From Granulosicoccus antarcticus IMCC3135 (GTDB lineage Bacteria; Pseudomonadota; Gammaproteobacteria; Granulosicoccales; Granulosicoccaceae), in NCBI RefSeq assembly GCF_002215215.1, contig NZ_CP018632.1, positions 514,001-578,000 on the forward strand: a DNA stretch of 64,000 bases, given 5' to 3'. The translations under genes and the position numbers were made by a program. This document shows, one piece after another, positions 17,623 to 26,897 of the stretch. Within the stretch, counting starts at the first letter, position 1. Each line of letters begins with the position of its first letter. The notes below the pieces were generated by a model. That model had not been told where the DNA came from and ran no database searches. It saw only the letters and a list, made by a program, of their open reading frames with translations.

Positions 17623-17647
17623 CTGCGCGGTACTAGTTGCCGCGCAG
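17623..17647. terminator. GC-rich inverted repeat after the BCCT gene
   Basis: CTGCGCGG (17623-17630) and CCGCGCAG (17640-17647) form a perfect 8-bp stem with a 9-base loop between the convergent BCCT and trmO genes. No T-run follows on either strand, so it is at best an imperfect or bidirectional terminator. Confidence 0.35.
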
Positions 17648-17745
17648 TCATAGGCACCTTCAATATCGAAGCTCATGGACATGATAGGAATGAATGAAGA
17701 GCTAAATAATTCTCTTGCTTCAGAGATCGGAGGTTCCAGGTTTTC

Positions 17746-18483
17746 TCATTTTGGTTCCACTACCTCGATGATTGCGACACCCCCCTCGACTTTGAACCTG
17801 ACATCGACAGGGCCGATCATGACGCCCCAAAGCTGTCCCTGCTTGCCATCCTTGCTGCGTTCATGAGCAGGGCGGGGGTCTTGGGCGAGTGTCTGCTCGA
17901 TCAGGCTTTTCAGGCCAAGAGAGCCGGATGCCACAAGATTGTCGTCTGGTTCAATCTTGTCCAGGATTTGTAGCGCCTCCGTTTTCCAGGCGACCTCGAG
18001 ACCATCCTGCAAAGGGGTCGCCCAGTCAGATCTGGCATCGGGTATGGCATCGATAAAGGGCACATAGGGTTTGATATCGAGCACGGGTGTGCCGTCGAGA
18101 AAATCGCCACCATCGACGTAAACACGAAATAGGTCCTTGTCGAAAGTGACTTCTCGCAGGGCTACAACGCTTAGCCCGATAGGGTTCGGCCGGTTGGGGC
18201 TGCGCGTAGCGTAGACACCCATCGTCGTCTTGCCGCCGAGCCGAGGCGGCTGTACCAGTGGCTTGAAGCGTGTGTAGTGCTGGCTGTGGAAGACAAATAC
18301 GACCCACAGGTGAGAGAAGGAGCCAAGATCGCGCAGTGCCAGCTCGTTATCGCGCGTCGGTTCAAATTCGATCGCTGCAACAGCGCTGTCTACCAGTCCG
18401 GGCTGTCTGGGTATGCCGAAGCGTTGGCTGTAGCATGATCTGATGGTCGCTATGGCATCCATCGAAAAGGTTTGGCTGGGCAT
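17746..18483 (-). CDS. trmO: tRNA (N6-threonylcarbamoyladenosine37-N6)-methyltransferase TrmO
   Basis: 245 residues of the TsaA/YaeB (UPF0066) family. TrmO uses SAM to methylate the N6 of t6A37 in tRNA-Thr. Diagnostic text: FGIPRQPGLV (22-31), FSHLWVVFVFH, PPRLGGKTTMGVYATRSPNRPN and LDIKPYVPF. The length matches E. coli TrmO (about 235), including the C-terminal domain. It is convergent with the BCCT gene and stands alone, so it is an ordinary housekeeping gene. The start at 18483 is chosen by homology; an internal ATG (codon 8, at MDAIATI) is an alternative. Confidence 0.92.
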   Translation of the reverse strand: MPSQTFSMDAIATIRSCYSQRFGIPRQPGLVDSAVAAIEFEPTRDNELALRDLGSFSHLWVVFVFHSQHYTRFKPLVQPPRLGGKTTMGVYATRSPNRPNPIGLSVVALREVTFDKDLFRVYVDGGDFLDGTPVLDIKPYVPFIDAIPDARSDWATPLQDGLEVAWKTEALQILDKIEPDDNLVASGSLGLKSLIEQTLAQDPRPAHERSKDGKQGQLWGVMIGPVDVRFKVEGGVAIIEVVEPK

Positions 18484-18821
18484 CGGTGTTGTCTAAGGGT
18501 GAAGGCGGAGTGAGGGCCGCAAGTCAAGAGGGGTATTTATCTTGTCTGCAAAGCTCCTGGCAGACGTAGCCTATACCGGTGTAGAAGACCAATGATACCG
18601 ATCAAGACACATCAGGTGGGTGGGATCGGGACTGGCGCGCAATCTGGGCAACACCCTCGCCCCTGAATCAGAAGCTGATATTGCCACTGATGCGGCTGTC
18701 GCAACGTCAGCGCAGCCATTCATCAAGTATGTCGTAGCTCTTTCTGATCAGAAACTGTGGAAAATTACCGATGTCTGGAATGGTGTTCGATTATTTAAAG
18801 GAGTAATAATCACGGCAGTGA
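18484..18821. other. Gap between trmO and a gene graveyard
   Basis: No intact gene is seen. A plus-strand frame from about 18620 reads SAQPFIKYVVALSDQKLWKI and could be a decayed coding piece, but I cannot assign it. AAAGGAG at 18797-18803 is followed by no good reading frame. Confidence 0.3.
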
Positions 18822-19088
18822 GATACTGCACATGTCGGTGGTATCAGAGAGATGGTCAGAATCGGCTATTGGGCAGAAGCCTATGACGTGGCATTGGCTC
18901 CGCATTGTCCGCTGGGTCCGATAGGATGCCTGCAGGTAGATGCTGTTTGCCACAATGCTTTCATTCAGGAGCAGAGCCTGGGAGTTCACTACGATAAGGG
19001 CTGTGATCTGAATGACTATCTGATGCCTGAAAGCCGTTTCGAGTGCTCCGCAGGCTATCTGCCAATTCCTCAAGGGCCTGGCTTGTGA
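18822..19088 (+). pseudogene. dgoD: D-galactonate dehydratase (enolase superfamily) C-terminal remnant
   Basis: An in-frame piece of 88 codons matches the end of galactonate/mandelate-racemase-type dehydratases: HVGGIREM, then AEAYDVALAPHCPLGPIG, NAFIQEQSLGVHY and PQGPGL. The HCPLGP histidine region belongs to the active site. About three quarters of the gene is missing upstream, and the alanine-rich stretch after GPI is shortened. There is no start or ribosome site. It is a stump joined to the next fragment. Confidence 0.65.
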
Positions 19089-19095
19089 GCCTGAC

Positions 19096-19650
19096 AGTTT
19101 TACGCAAGTTCTGGCTGAGGTTTTACCCGAGCGTCGAGTATCGTTTCAGGTTCCGCTGGCCCGACTGCGTGCCGTGAAGAACGAGGACGAAATTGCACGG
19201 ATGACAGTGGCTGCTCAGGTAGCGGCAGTGGGGCAGCAGACAGCGCGCCTGTTGTCTGTGGCAGGCGCTGATGAATTAGCTGTGTTCGGTGCTGTACGCA
19301 GCAAGATGGAGCAGTGTGCCGGGATACGCATAGCCTTTGCCGGAGAGTTGCTGACAGGCGTTGAACGTTCGTCACGCCTGGGAATTTCGATCGCTACTCG
19401 AGAAATACATGACGGCGATCCGGTTATTTGTGATTTGGCCCCACGTGTCAACGGCTATTGGGGGGACAGTTGTTCTGCGTTTGTCGTTGGAGGTGCCCCG
19501 GAAAAAGACTATGAGCGAATGTACAAGGCCGCGCATGAAACACTGCGACTGGCAGTAGCCGAGTTGAGGCCCGGTCTGCGAGTCTGTGGCTTCGACGCCA
19601 GCCTGCGTGAATTCATGAAAGGGCAGGGCTACGCTTATCTAGTTGGTTAG
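19096..19650 (+). pseudogene. M24 family peptidase (Xaa-Pro/creatinase type) remnant
   Basis: The frame runs on from the dgoD stump and matches the front half of the M24 pita-bread domain: ARLRAVKNEDEIARM, CDLAPRVNGYWGDSCSAFVV (holding the first two metal aspartates) and RPGLRVCGFDASLREF. It stops just before the expected HH-GHG-G block, so the later metal ligands (His and Glu) are lost and the product cannot be active. The N-terminal domain is also absent. Relatives act on prolidase, creatine or ectoine-type substrates; which one cannot be told. Confidence 0.65.
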
Positions 19651-19696
19651 CAGGTGGCCGGGAGTAGAGTTTTTCAGCTTCCGGCCGCCGGCAGAT

Positions 19697-20647
19697 TTAC
19701 CATAGTTCAATGGCCTCACAAGTCTTCAAGATATAATCGTGAAACAGCATGACTTGACTCTTCTTTCTAGAGTCCTGATTGATCTTCAGGAAGTTGCCAC
19801 GTTCAACACGAAAAGAGGCTTCGTTGGCAACCACCAGCGAGCCTGCATCGATATGTTGCTGCACGATGTGCTGCCAACCCAGAATCAAGCCTTTCCCTTC
19901 CACCGCCGCATCGATCAGCAAGGGATAGCTATTGCTCGAAAGAGTACCCGGCCTCTCTGTGTACAGTCGTCCATTTGCCCTGAACCAGTTCGCCCATGTT
20001 AACGGCTTCCAACCGATAGCATCCGAAGACCAGTGTTTCTCATGCAGGTGAAGCAGATTTGCCGTTTCGAGTACACTCAGGTCATCGAACGGACCGTACC
20101 GCTCCAGATAACCGGGACTGCAAACAGGTCGCACGATCTCCGGAAAAAGATACTGAAGCTTTTCACCGACATCGCATCGTTCGTTGCCGCAGATCAGAGA
20201 AACATCAACGTCGCTGAAGTTGCGCAAGGTGTCATCTTCATCAGAAGCCAGGATGACAAACCTGACCTCTGGATGAATGAACTGAAACCCATCAACGAGC
20301 GTGCGCAACCAGTAGCTCGCAGCACCGGTCGTCGCCGACACTGTGACGAGCTGATCTGTCGTCGTGCTCTCCAGATCACCGATAGCCTCACTGATACAAT
20401 CCAACCCTGTACTGACGGCAATCAGTAGCCGTGTCCCGGCATTGGTTAACTCAAGCCCTTTGTGCTTTCTTACAAAAAGCGGTTGTTCCAGAGCCTTCTC
20501 AAGGTTTCTGACATGCTGACTGACCGCAGCTTGCGTGACGTTGAGCTCTTTGGCTGCAATGGTAAAGCTCAAATGCCTGGCAGCAACCTCAAAGGTTGCG
20601 AAAGATCCGATAGACGGCAGGTATCGTCTGGTGTCCTTAAGCATCAT
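19697..20647 (-). CDS. LysR family regulator, GcvA-like
   Basis: 316 residues. The N-terminal HTH has the GcvA/AmpR-style opening (LPSIGSFATFEVAARHLSFT, then AAKELNVTQAAVSQHVRNLE), and the effector domain includes CSPGYL and the WANWF region. ATG codons at 20647 and 20644 are both possible. It lies 94 bases after the FAD oxidoreductase on the same strand, at the end of the 26386-20742 gene set, and is its likely regulator. No signal for a separate promoter stands out. Confidence 0.88.
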   Translation of the reverse strand: MMLKDTRRYLPSIGSFATFEVAARHLSFTIAAKELNVTQAAVSQHVRNLEKALEQPLFVRKHKGLELTNAGTRLLIAVSTGLDCISEAIGDLESTTTDQLVTVSATTGAASYWLRTLVDGFQFIHPEVRFVILASDEDDTLRNFSDVDVSLICGNERCDVGEKLQYLFPEIVRPVCSPGYLERYGPFDDLSVLETANLLHLHEKHWSSDAIGWKPLTWANWFRANGRLYTERPGTLSSNSYPLLIDAAVEGKGLILGWQHIVQQHIDAGSLVVANEASFRVERGNFLKINQDSRKKSQVMLFHDYILKTCEAIELW

Positions 20648-20741
20648 TCCTATCCAGTGAGTGAGTACGACGAGAGCGAAACATAACGTATTCTGGTGAT
20701 CGATCCAGATGCATCAGATCTGGCACGAGCCTATAACAACT

Positions 20742-22112
20742 TCAATCTCGACGAGCTTGCCACTCCTTCCACCGCAAATAGGCATTGGCTCCGAGTGTTG
20801 CCACCGGGGCCGGCACCAGGAATCGTTCCGGTTCTGGTTCTGCGGCAAAATATCGGGAGATTTCACTACTGACACCACACACCGATTCGGCCGCAGCAAT
20901 CCCCGTCAAGACCCCACGTGTGGTTCCCAGGCCATTTTGACAACAAGCCGCGAACACGCCCTCATCCAGCTCATGGGCCACCGACACGCTATTGCGTGAC
21001 AGGCATAAGTGCCCCGCCCATGTGAACTCCATTTTCACTGATGACAGTGCGGGGAATCTATCATCGAACTTTCTACGCATGACCCTGAGTGCTCGGTCCT
21101 TCATTTTCTCTGACGTCTCCATTTGCGGGCAGAAGTCGGCGCAAGTCCGGGTGATAATTCGGTGCCCACCCTGAGAACTGTCAATTCTACGCACAGTCGT
21201 TCCCATCGGATCTGACGGCGTCAGGCCCCAGCGAGAATGTCCGCCCAAAGCGCGTTGCAAAGAGGGATTTATCTCTTCGGTCATACATGCAAATAGAAAC
21301 ACATGCATCAAGCGACCTCGCATAAGGCCGAAACTCTCCAGATGACCGTTGTTGGCAAGGATGACCTTGTTGGCCGTAACCTTGCCTTGCGGGGTGCTCA
21401 CACACCAATCCGATGCCTGGCGTTCGAATTTTATCACCGGCGAGTTTTCACAAATACGGACTTTGTCCATCAAGCCAGTCGCTAGTCCACGAACATAGCC
21501 TGCAGGTTGCAGCATGACCGTGCCCGGTGTGTAAAGTCCGGACTGGTAGTAGGCACTTCCAGTCATCTCTTGCATGGCAACCTGATCAAGCATCTCGTAC
21601 GGCTCGTTCATCTGCTCAAGATGATGTGCATAGCTTTTATTCTGCTGATGGCTTTGTTCGGATGCTGCGGCATTCACCTTACCCGCACGATCGAAATAGG
21701 CAGGATCAATACCGTATTCCTCCACGGCCTGTGCGGCAAATTCGATGGCTTTCCGGTTCAGACCCGTTAACGTCAGATCCTTGTTTTTTTCGCTGCCCGC
21801 GTAGTCGCTTGATGCCAGTTCGTGAGGCAAATCAATCATGAAGCCCGAGTTTCTACCTGAAGCGGCCTCCGCTATCTGCCCGGCCTCCAGGATAGTGACT
21901 TTCATGTCCGGATTTAACTGAATCAACCTTCTTGCCGCTGACAAACCCGCGAAACCTGCGCCTACGATTACCACATCGCTATGCACATCCGAGCTCAACA
22001 CAGGTGTTGGTTTACGTGCGGTAATTATCGCGTTCCAGGCCGCCGGCCCCACATGCGTGGGTAGACGACTAGCCTTATAGACTGTGCTCATAATGGGTAT
22101 ATGTCCCGACAT
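20742..22112 (-). CDS. FAD-dependent amine oxidoreductase (DAO/PuuB-like)
   Basis: 456 residues with the FAD dinucleotide motif DVVIVGAGFAGLSAARRL (47-64), EAASGRNSGFM near the flavin and the DAO-fold second half. It is most like gamma-glutamylputrescine oxidase and related enzymes that oxidise a secondary or primary amine to an imine or aldehyde. The next gene upstream is an ALDH, consistent with amine to aldehyde to acid. With the DHDPS-family gene, an alternative is D-hydroxyproline-type oxidation. The start at 22112 lacks a clear ribosome site; ATG 22091 is possible. A 17-base palindrome lies in the gap just upstream. Confidence 0.85.
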   Translation of the reverse strand: MSGHIPIMSTVYKASRLPTHVGPAAWNAIITARKPTPVLSSDVHSDVVIVGAGFAGLSAARRLIQLNPDMKVTILEAGQIAEAASGRNSGFMIDLPHELASSDYAGSEKNKDLTLTGLNRKAIEFAAQAVEEYGIDPAYFDRAGKVNAAASEQSHQQNKSYAHHLEQMNEPYEMLDQVAMQEMTGSAYYQSGLYTPGTVMLQPAGYVRGLATGLMDKVRICENSPVIKFERQASDWCVSTPQGKVTANKVILANNGHLESFGLMRGRLMHVFLFACMTEEINPSLQRALGGHSRWGLTPSDPMGTTVRRIDSSQGGHRIITRTCADFCPQMETSEKMKDRALRVMRRKFDDRFPALSSVKMEFTWAGHLCLSRNSVSVAHELDEGVFAACCQNGLGTTRGVLTGIAAAESVCGVSSEISRYFAAEPEPERFLVPAPVATLGANAYLRWKEWQARRD

Positions 22113-22113
22113 T

Positions 22114-22130
22114 GATTCGACGGTCGAATC
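22114..22130. repeat. 17-base palindrome before the FAD oxidoreductase
   Basis: GATTCGAC-G-GTCGAATC is a perfect 8-bp dyad around one base, filling most of the 27-base gap between the ALDH stop and the oxidoreductase start. It could be a protein-binding site or a hairpin affecting translation of the downstream gene. Confidence 0.4.
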
Positions 22131-22139
22131 AGAACCTGA

Positions 22140-23648
22140 CTAGTCGACAGCCTCATTATCATCGTCTGATAAATCGATCCAGATGGTTTTCAACTGCGTG
22201 TACTGATCATGCGCATGAATGGAGTTATCCCGGCCGCCGAACCCCGAACTTTTGTAACCGCCAAACGGTGTGCTGATATCGCCTTCCCCGAAGCTGTTTA
22301 TTGTGACCGTACCGGCTTTCAGTTCTCGGGCTCCTCGAATCCCTCGCTTTATATGAGAGGTAAATAGTGAGGCCGCCAGACCATACTCAGTATCGTTGGC
22401 AACCCGAATGGCCTCATCAAAACTGGAAATCGTGATGACCGTCAGAATAGGTCCAAATATCTCCTCACGAGCCAGCTTGTCCTGGTTATCCTTCACTTCT
22501 ATAATCGTTGGCTCGACAAAGGCACCCTCAATCGCCTTACCACCCAGACGAATGGCGCTTGGCTCCGCCAGGTCCAGATAGCTGCAGACTTTCTTGAAGT
22601 GCGCCGGTGATACCAGCGCTCCCACGCGCACGGAAGGGTCCAGTGGATCACCGATATTCCACTCGCGAGCGTGTGCCAGAATTCTCTCCAATAGAGCCTC
22701 TTTTATATCTTTGTGCACGATCAATCGCGACGCCGCCGAACAGTTCTCCCCCATGTTCCAGAAAGCGCCATTGACGATATGATTAGCCACGACATCCAGA
22801 TTCTCGGCATCATTCATGACGATGCAAGGATTCTTGCCACCCATTTCGAGAACCACTTCCTTGAGATTGCTCTCGCCGGCATAGCCCAAAAAACGACGCC
22901 CGGTAATAGTCGAACCGGTAAACGACACCATATCAACGTCCGGATGCCTGCCCAAGGGCTCTCCAACTTGTTCTCCGCTACCTGTGACTACATTAAAGAC
23001 ACCGGCTGGCACTCCCGCCTCAAAGGCCAGTTCTGCGACCCGTAGCGCCGTTAGCGACGTCTCTGCTGCCGGCTTCACGACCACTGAACAGCCAGCCGCC
23101 AGTGCCGGTCCGATTTTCCATGCAAGCATAAGCAGCGGAAAATTCCATGGCAACACAAGCCCCACCACTCCGATGGGTTCGCGAACGACCAGGGCAATAT
23201 GATCATCAGAGGCTGGCGACACCTGATCATAGATTTTATCAATCAGCTCGGCATGCCACTGCAAACAATGAATGGTCTCCGGTATGTCGACCGTCTCGCA
23301 ATCGAAAACAGTCTTGCCACTGTCCACACTTTCCATCACGGCTAATTCATGGCTTTCCCGAGTCAACAGCTTGCATAACTTGATGAGTACCGATTTTCGC
23401 TCTGACGGCGAACGTCTGGACCAACGACCGTCCTCGAACGCTTCGCGGGCCTTTGCCACAGCGACATCCACATCATCACTGTTGCAGGCTGCAACGTCCG
23501 TCAGGCTCTCACCCGTGGCCGGGTTGATTGACTTGAAGACCTCCCCTGAGAGTGCAGGGCGAAAGCCGCCGTCAATAAATGCGTTTTGCGGAAAATTCAA
23601 AGCGTTGGCAATGCACTTGTATTCATCTTGTGTCAATAGTTCAGACAT
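22140..23648 (-). CDS. Aldehyde dehydrogenase, PuuC-like
   Basis: 502 residues with LPWNFPLLMLAWK (166-178), the glutamate in LEMGGKN (268) and the catalytic cysteine in NMGENCSAASR (303). The ending (HAHDQYTQLKTIWIDL) is typical of gamma-glutamyl-aminobutyraldehyde dehydrogenase PuuC. It probably oxidises the aldehyde made by the neighbouring FAD enzyme. It begins 3 bases after the stop of the DHDPS-family gene, so the two are co-transcribed. Betaine-aldehyde dehydrogenase is a less likely alternative, since choline oxidation genes are absent. Confidence 0.88.
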   Translation of the reverse strand: MSELLTQDEYKCIANALNFPQNAFIDGGFRPALSGEVFKSINPATGESLTDVAACNSDDVDVAVAKAREAFEDGRWSRRSPSERKSVLIKLCKLLTRESHELAVMESVDSGKTVFDCETVDIPETIHCLQWHAELIDKIYDQVSPASDDHIALVVREPIGVVGLVLPWNFPLLMLAWKIGPALAAGCSVVVKPAAETSLTALRVAELAFEAGVPAGVFNVVTGSGEQVGEPLGRHPDVDMVSFTGSTITGRRFLGYAGESNLKEVVLEMGGKNPCIVMNDAENLDVVANHIVNGAFWNMGENCSAASRLIVHKDIKEALLERILAHAREWNIGDPLDPSVRVGALVSPAHFKKVCSYLDLAEPSAIRLGGKAIEGAFVEPTIIEVKDNQDKLAREEIFGPILTVITISSFDEAIRVANDTEYGLAASLFTSHIKRGIRGARELKAGTVTINSFGEGDISTPFGGYKSSGFGGRDNSIHAHDQYTQLKTIWIDLSDDDNEAVD

Positions 23649-23651
23649 GTT

Positions 23652-24569
23652 CTATCCCTCACTTCGAATGGCGGCAATGGTGGATTTCAATATGCGCACT
23701 ACCTGTTCCAATTCACGCTTCTCATCCTTGTTCAATGACTTCAGAGGTGGGCGCATGGGGCCTGAGTCAAGACCGGAGAGCTCGACTCCGTGCTTTACAC
23801 ACTGAATGAACTTGCCGCCTTGCTCAAGCACAAGCATTAGCGGCAACATCGCGGACATGATGCGACGACCAGTAACATAGTCATTTTTCAGTACACAAGT
23901 CTCATACATCAGCACATGCTCTTCAGGCAGAAAATTCGAACCTGCACAGATCCAACTGCGAGCGCCCCAAGCGAAGAATTCCAGGGCCTGATCGTCCATT
24001 CCACAGCACATCTGAATGTGCGGGTAGTCGCGGGCTAGCAAATGAACTCGGTTGATGTCCCCCGAGCTCTCCTTGATACCGACAATGTTACGCGAACGAC
24101 TCACACGGTCCAGAAAGTCTTCTCCCATGTTCACACCCATGCGGCCAGGGTAGTTATACAACACAATGGGAAGATCAGCCTCTCTGTCTATTGCCAGTGC
24201 ATTCAATGCATTCTCTTGTTCGGTGGGCACCGAATAAGGTGGAGTACCTAACAGAATTGCCTCTGCCCCCATCTCCCTGGCGCCACGTGCCAAAGCGATC
24301 GAGTCAGGTGTGCGCATGGCACCGGTGCCGACAATCAAGGGCAGACGTTCATTCAGGCACTGCTTCGTAAAGCGTGCAACCTCGAGACGTTCGGCAACGT
24401 CCATTGTATAGTTCTCGCCCGTCGAGCCACCTGATACCACCCCGTGAACACCACAGGCGATCAGGTTCTCGATGAGAGCGGTGAGCGACTCGTAATCAAT
24501 CGAGCCATCCTCATGCATCGGTGTAATCAGTGGCGTATAGATACCATCTAACGAAAATCTGGAAGTCAT
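23652..24569 (-). CDS. Dihydrodipicolinate synthase / N-acetylneuraminate lyase family enzyme
   Basis: 305 residues, TIM barrel of the DapA family. The catalytic pair is present: Tyr140 in VLYNYPGR and Schiff-base Lys166 in GIKESSGD, with GGSTGEN at 47-53. The family includes DapA, sugar-acid aldolases and pyrroline-4-hydroxy-2-carboxylate deaminase. Its place in a catabolic operon with a TRAP transporter, an ALDH and an FAD amine oxidoreductase argues against lysine biosynthesis. Deamination of a hydroxyproline-derived imine is one candidate, and aldolase cleavage or dehydration of a sugar acid is another. Confidence 0.85.
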   Translation of the reverse strand: MTSRFSLDGIYTPLITPMHEDGSIDYESLTALIENLIACGVHGVVSGGSTGENYTMDVAERLEVARFTKQCLNERLPLIVGTGAMRTPDSIALARGAREMGAEAILLGTPPYSVPTEQENALNALAIDREADLPIVLYNYPGRMGVNMGEDFLDRVSRSRNIVGIKESSGDINRVHLLARDYPHIQMCCGMDDQALEFFAWGARSWICAGSNFLPEEHVLMYETCVLKNDYVTGRRIMSAMLPLMLVLEQGGKFIQCVKHGVELSGLDSGPMRPPLKSLNKDEKRELEQVVRILKSTIAAIRSEG

Positions 24570-24609
24570 AGTTATAAGTCCGTTGTTATGCAGAGGATAT
24601 GTTTACAAT

Positions 24610-25466
24610 TCATTCGATGAATCCAAACGCACGAGGCAGGAAAAGCGCAAGTGGTGACCAGTAAGTTGTTACCAGCATGACGGGGAATGCAGCGAAAGCC
24701 ATGAAATAGAACGCAGGCTTGATGACATTGGATATGGTCACACCGCCGACCCGACACGACATGAACAGGATGGGCGCCATGGGAGGACTGTTCGCACCAA
24801 TAACGACACTGGTCCCTATAATCGCAGCAAAATGTACCGCATCAACTCCAATCTCTGCCATGACAGGCACCATCAGAGGACTGATGATGGCAATGACACT
24901 GACATCATCCATGATCATTCCTAACAGGATCAGAAAAATGTTAACCATCAACAGTATCAGGATTGGACTGTCGAACGTACCCAGCAAGACATCGGTGAGT
25001 TGTTGCGGTACCCGTTCGAGTGTAAAGATCCGGCTTGCCACAAATGAGAACACGAGAATGACCATGATCACACCGGTGGTGGTTGCCGCACTGATAATCG
25101 CCTGAAATATTTTCTTCGCGTATTTCTTCTGACATGAAGCGCATTCAGAAGTGACAGAATAATCATCAGCAAGATGCCTGGACCAATGGTGGCCAGAAAG
25201 CAGGCTGCCACAGATTGTCGGGTTACGACTGCATACAGGATCATCGTGATACTAGGCGGAATCAGTAGACCCAATAGCGACGATATACCCAGCAAAGCAC
25301 TGGTATAGGAGCGAGAGTATCCGTGCTTTTCCATCGGGTCAATCATGATGGAACCAATGGAGGCAACAGCTGCCGATGCGGTACCGGAAATAGCACCGAA
25401 TACGCCACAAGCCACGACCATGGAAGTCCCCATGCCTGTCCGGGAACGACCTACAAGAGTCTCCAC
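24610..25466 (-). pseudogene. dctM: TRAP transporter large permease DctM, truncated and frameshifted
   Basis: Two pieces in different frames. The first (25466-25068) holds FGAISGTASAAVASIG and LLGLLIPPSITMILY; the second (about 25130-24610) holds the last third, with LMVNIFLILLGMIMDD and PPMAPILFMS. About the first 85 residues and an internal segment are missing against the usual roughly 425. The frame changes between LHVRRN and KKYAKKIF near 25100-25130. The first piece overlaps the broken end of dctP, so one deletion joined them. DctM would form the sodium-driven channel; it cannot work in this state. Confidence 0.75.
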
Positions 25467-26386
25467 AAAATCCAGGCAGCTTTCTCATCGGCGGTGGGCA
25501 CGATGTACTCCATGCCAGCTTCCTGAGCGGCAGCGATCCATTTGTCATCCTCCTTCTTTGCACCAGCAAACTGCTGATCGATGATGGTCTGTGCACTCGT
25601 CTCGATTATTCCACGATCTTCGTCATCCATTTTTTCCCAAGTCTCGCCATTCATCAGCAGTGAGTAGGATGAGAAGTTGTGCGATGACTGAACGAAATAA
25701 TCCAACTGATCTTTGAAGTACTCATAGTCCCAATAGATGACATTGCTGGAATCACCATCAACCACGCCTGTTTGTATGGATGTGTAGACTTCAGCCCAAT
25801 CTATCGGTACTGCCTGAAACCCCATGGCCTCGATGGTTTGAGGAAGTGGAAATATGGGTTGCGAACGAACTTTCAGACCTTTGGCCTCTTCAAAGCCGGT
25901 GGCATATCTACCTTTGGTGGCCACACCACCAAACCCTTCGGGAAACGGACCGAAATACTTCAGGCCCATATCCTGATAAACAGGTTCGATCAAGTCTCTG
26001 ACCCAACCATCCTGACCGAATGATTCAATGGCATCTTCCCAGTCCATGACCAGATAGGGAAGATAGTTGACACCAATTCGCTGATCATAAGAGGTCTGAG
26101 GCCATGTGATCATCATATGAACGTTGCCCTTGACCAGTTGATCAAACAACTCCTGCTGCCCGCCTAGTTCACCCTGATAGAAAACATTCACCTTCATGCG
26201 TCCATCTGACTCTGTCTCAATGGACTCAGCCCAGGCTTGCATGGACTTTCCGAGAACCGAATCTCTATCCCCTGCCTCACTGGTGAGGACAAGTTTGTAT
26301 TTATCATCACTCGCTTGCGCAGTGAGTGGTAGTGCACAAAGGGCTGATACCGCCAGCGCTAGTCCTATCACTTTTTCATGTTTCAT
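25451..26386 (-). pseudogene. dctP: TRAP transporter solute-binding protein DctP, C-terminus lost
   Basis: 311 codons. Signal peptide 1-25 (LALAVSALCALPLTAQASD), then a DctP fold with the substrate arginine in GLKVRSQP, and PIDWAEVYTSIQTGVVDG. The end runs normally to TADEKAAW and then reads ILWRLL-stop, whereas full proteins continue some 20-30 residues. The next sequence is the middle of dctM, so the end of dctP, all of dctQ and the start of dctM are gone. The protein might still fold and bind ligand, but it has no transporter here. As first gene of the set it shows that the set was meant for an acidic or zwitterionic substrate. Confidence 0.75.
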
Positions 26387-26629
26387 TCTGTCTTCCTCCG
26401 ACCGTCTACTTGGTGTTGGTGTTTCACGAGTGAGTGTCTATGCCTGATTCTCACCATACTGATTAAACATCGCAAACGAGATTCACCTTGGGTCTGGCAT
26501 AAGTAAATGTTGTGCAGGGTGTTAGTCCGATAGTCAGGACAAAAGAACGCATGTATATACGACCAAGCGGAATACAGGAGGAAGAAGCGGTCTGCTAGAT
26601 GCCTGCAGGCGCTCGACATGCGATGGCTT

Positions 26630-26764
26630 CTTTTCAATCAGCTGCGTGAGGCCGGGCAAGACATCGACTCGGCAACTCGTGATGCCGTATGAACTGTCGA
26701 AAACAGTGCCGTCTAGCAGCGTACCGTGATATTGCGCTTTCAACTTATTCGTGGCCTGGGCGGA
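26630..26764 (-). pseudogene. FKBP-type peptidyl-prolyl isomerase remnant
   Basis: KAQYHGTLLDGTVFDSSYG is the hallmark FKBP stretch, followed by a degraded LPGLTQLIE (expected IPGWTEAL). Only about 45 codons remain and the rest is lost. The remaining parts of 26387-26897 (upstream of dctP and of the exported protein) show no other gene. Confidence 0.55.
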
Positions 26765-26897
26765 GCCTTGAACTCATCGTCCTTATCGTGGCGTGAATAG
26801 TGACAATGCTCACGTTTGGTGGGGGCATGGCTACAGATCAACTGCTGGCGGGCGATCTTCATGGGATCAGTTGCTAACCTGACCTGGCACTTCGTCG

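Noticed and set aside
23652-24569. Biosynthetic dapA
   Set aside because: The operon context is catabolic (TRAP, ALDH, FAD oxidoreductase, LysR), so no dapA symbol was given.
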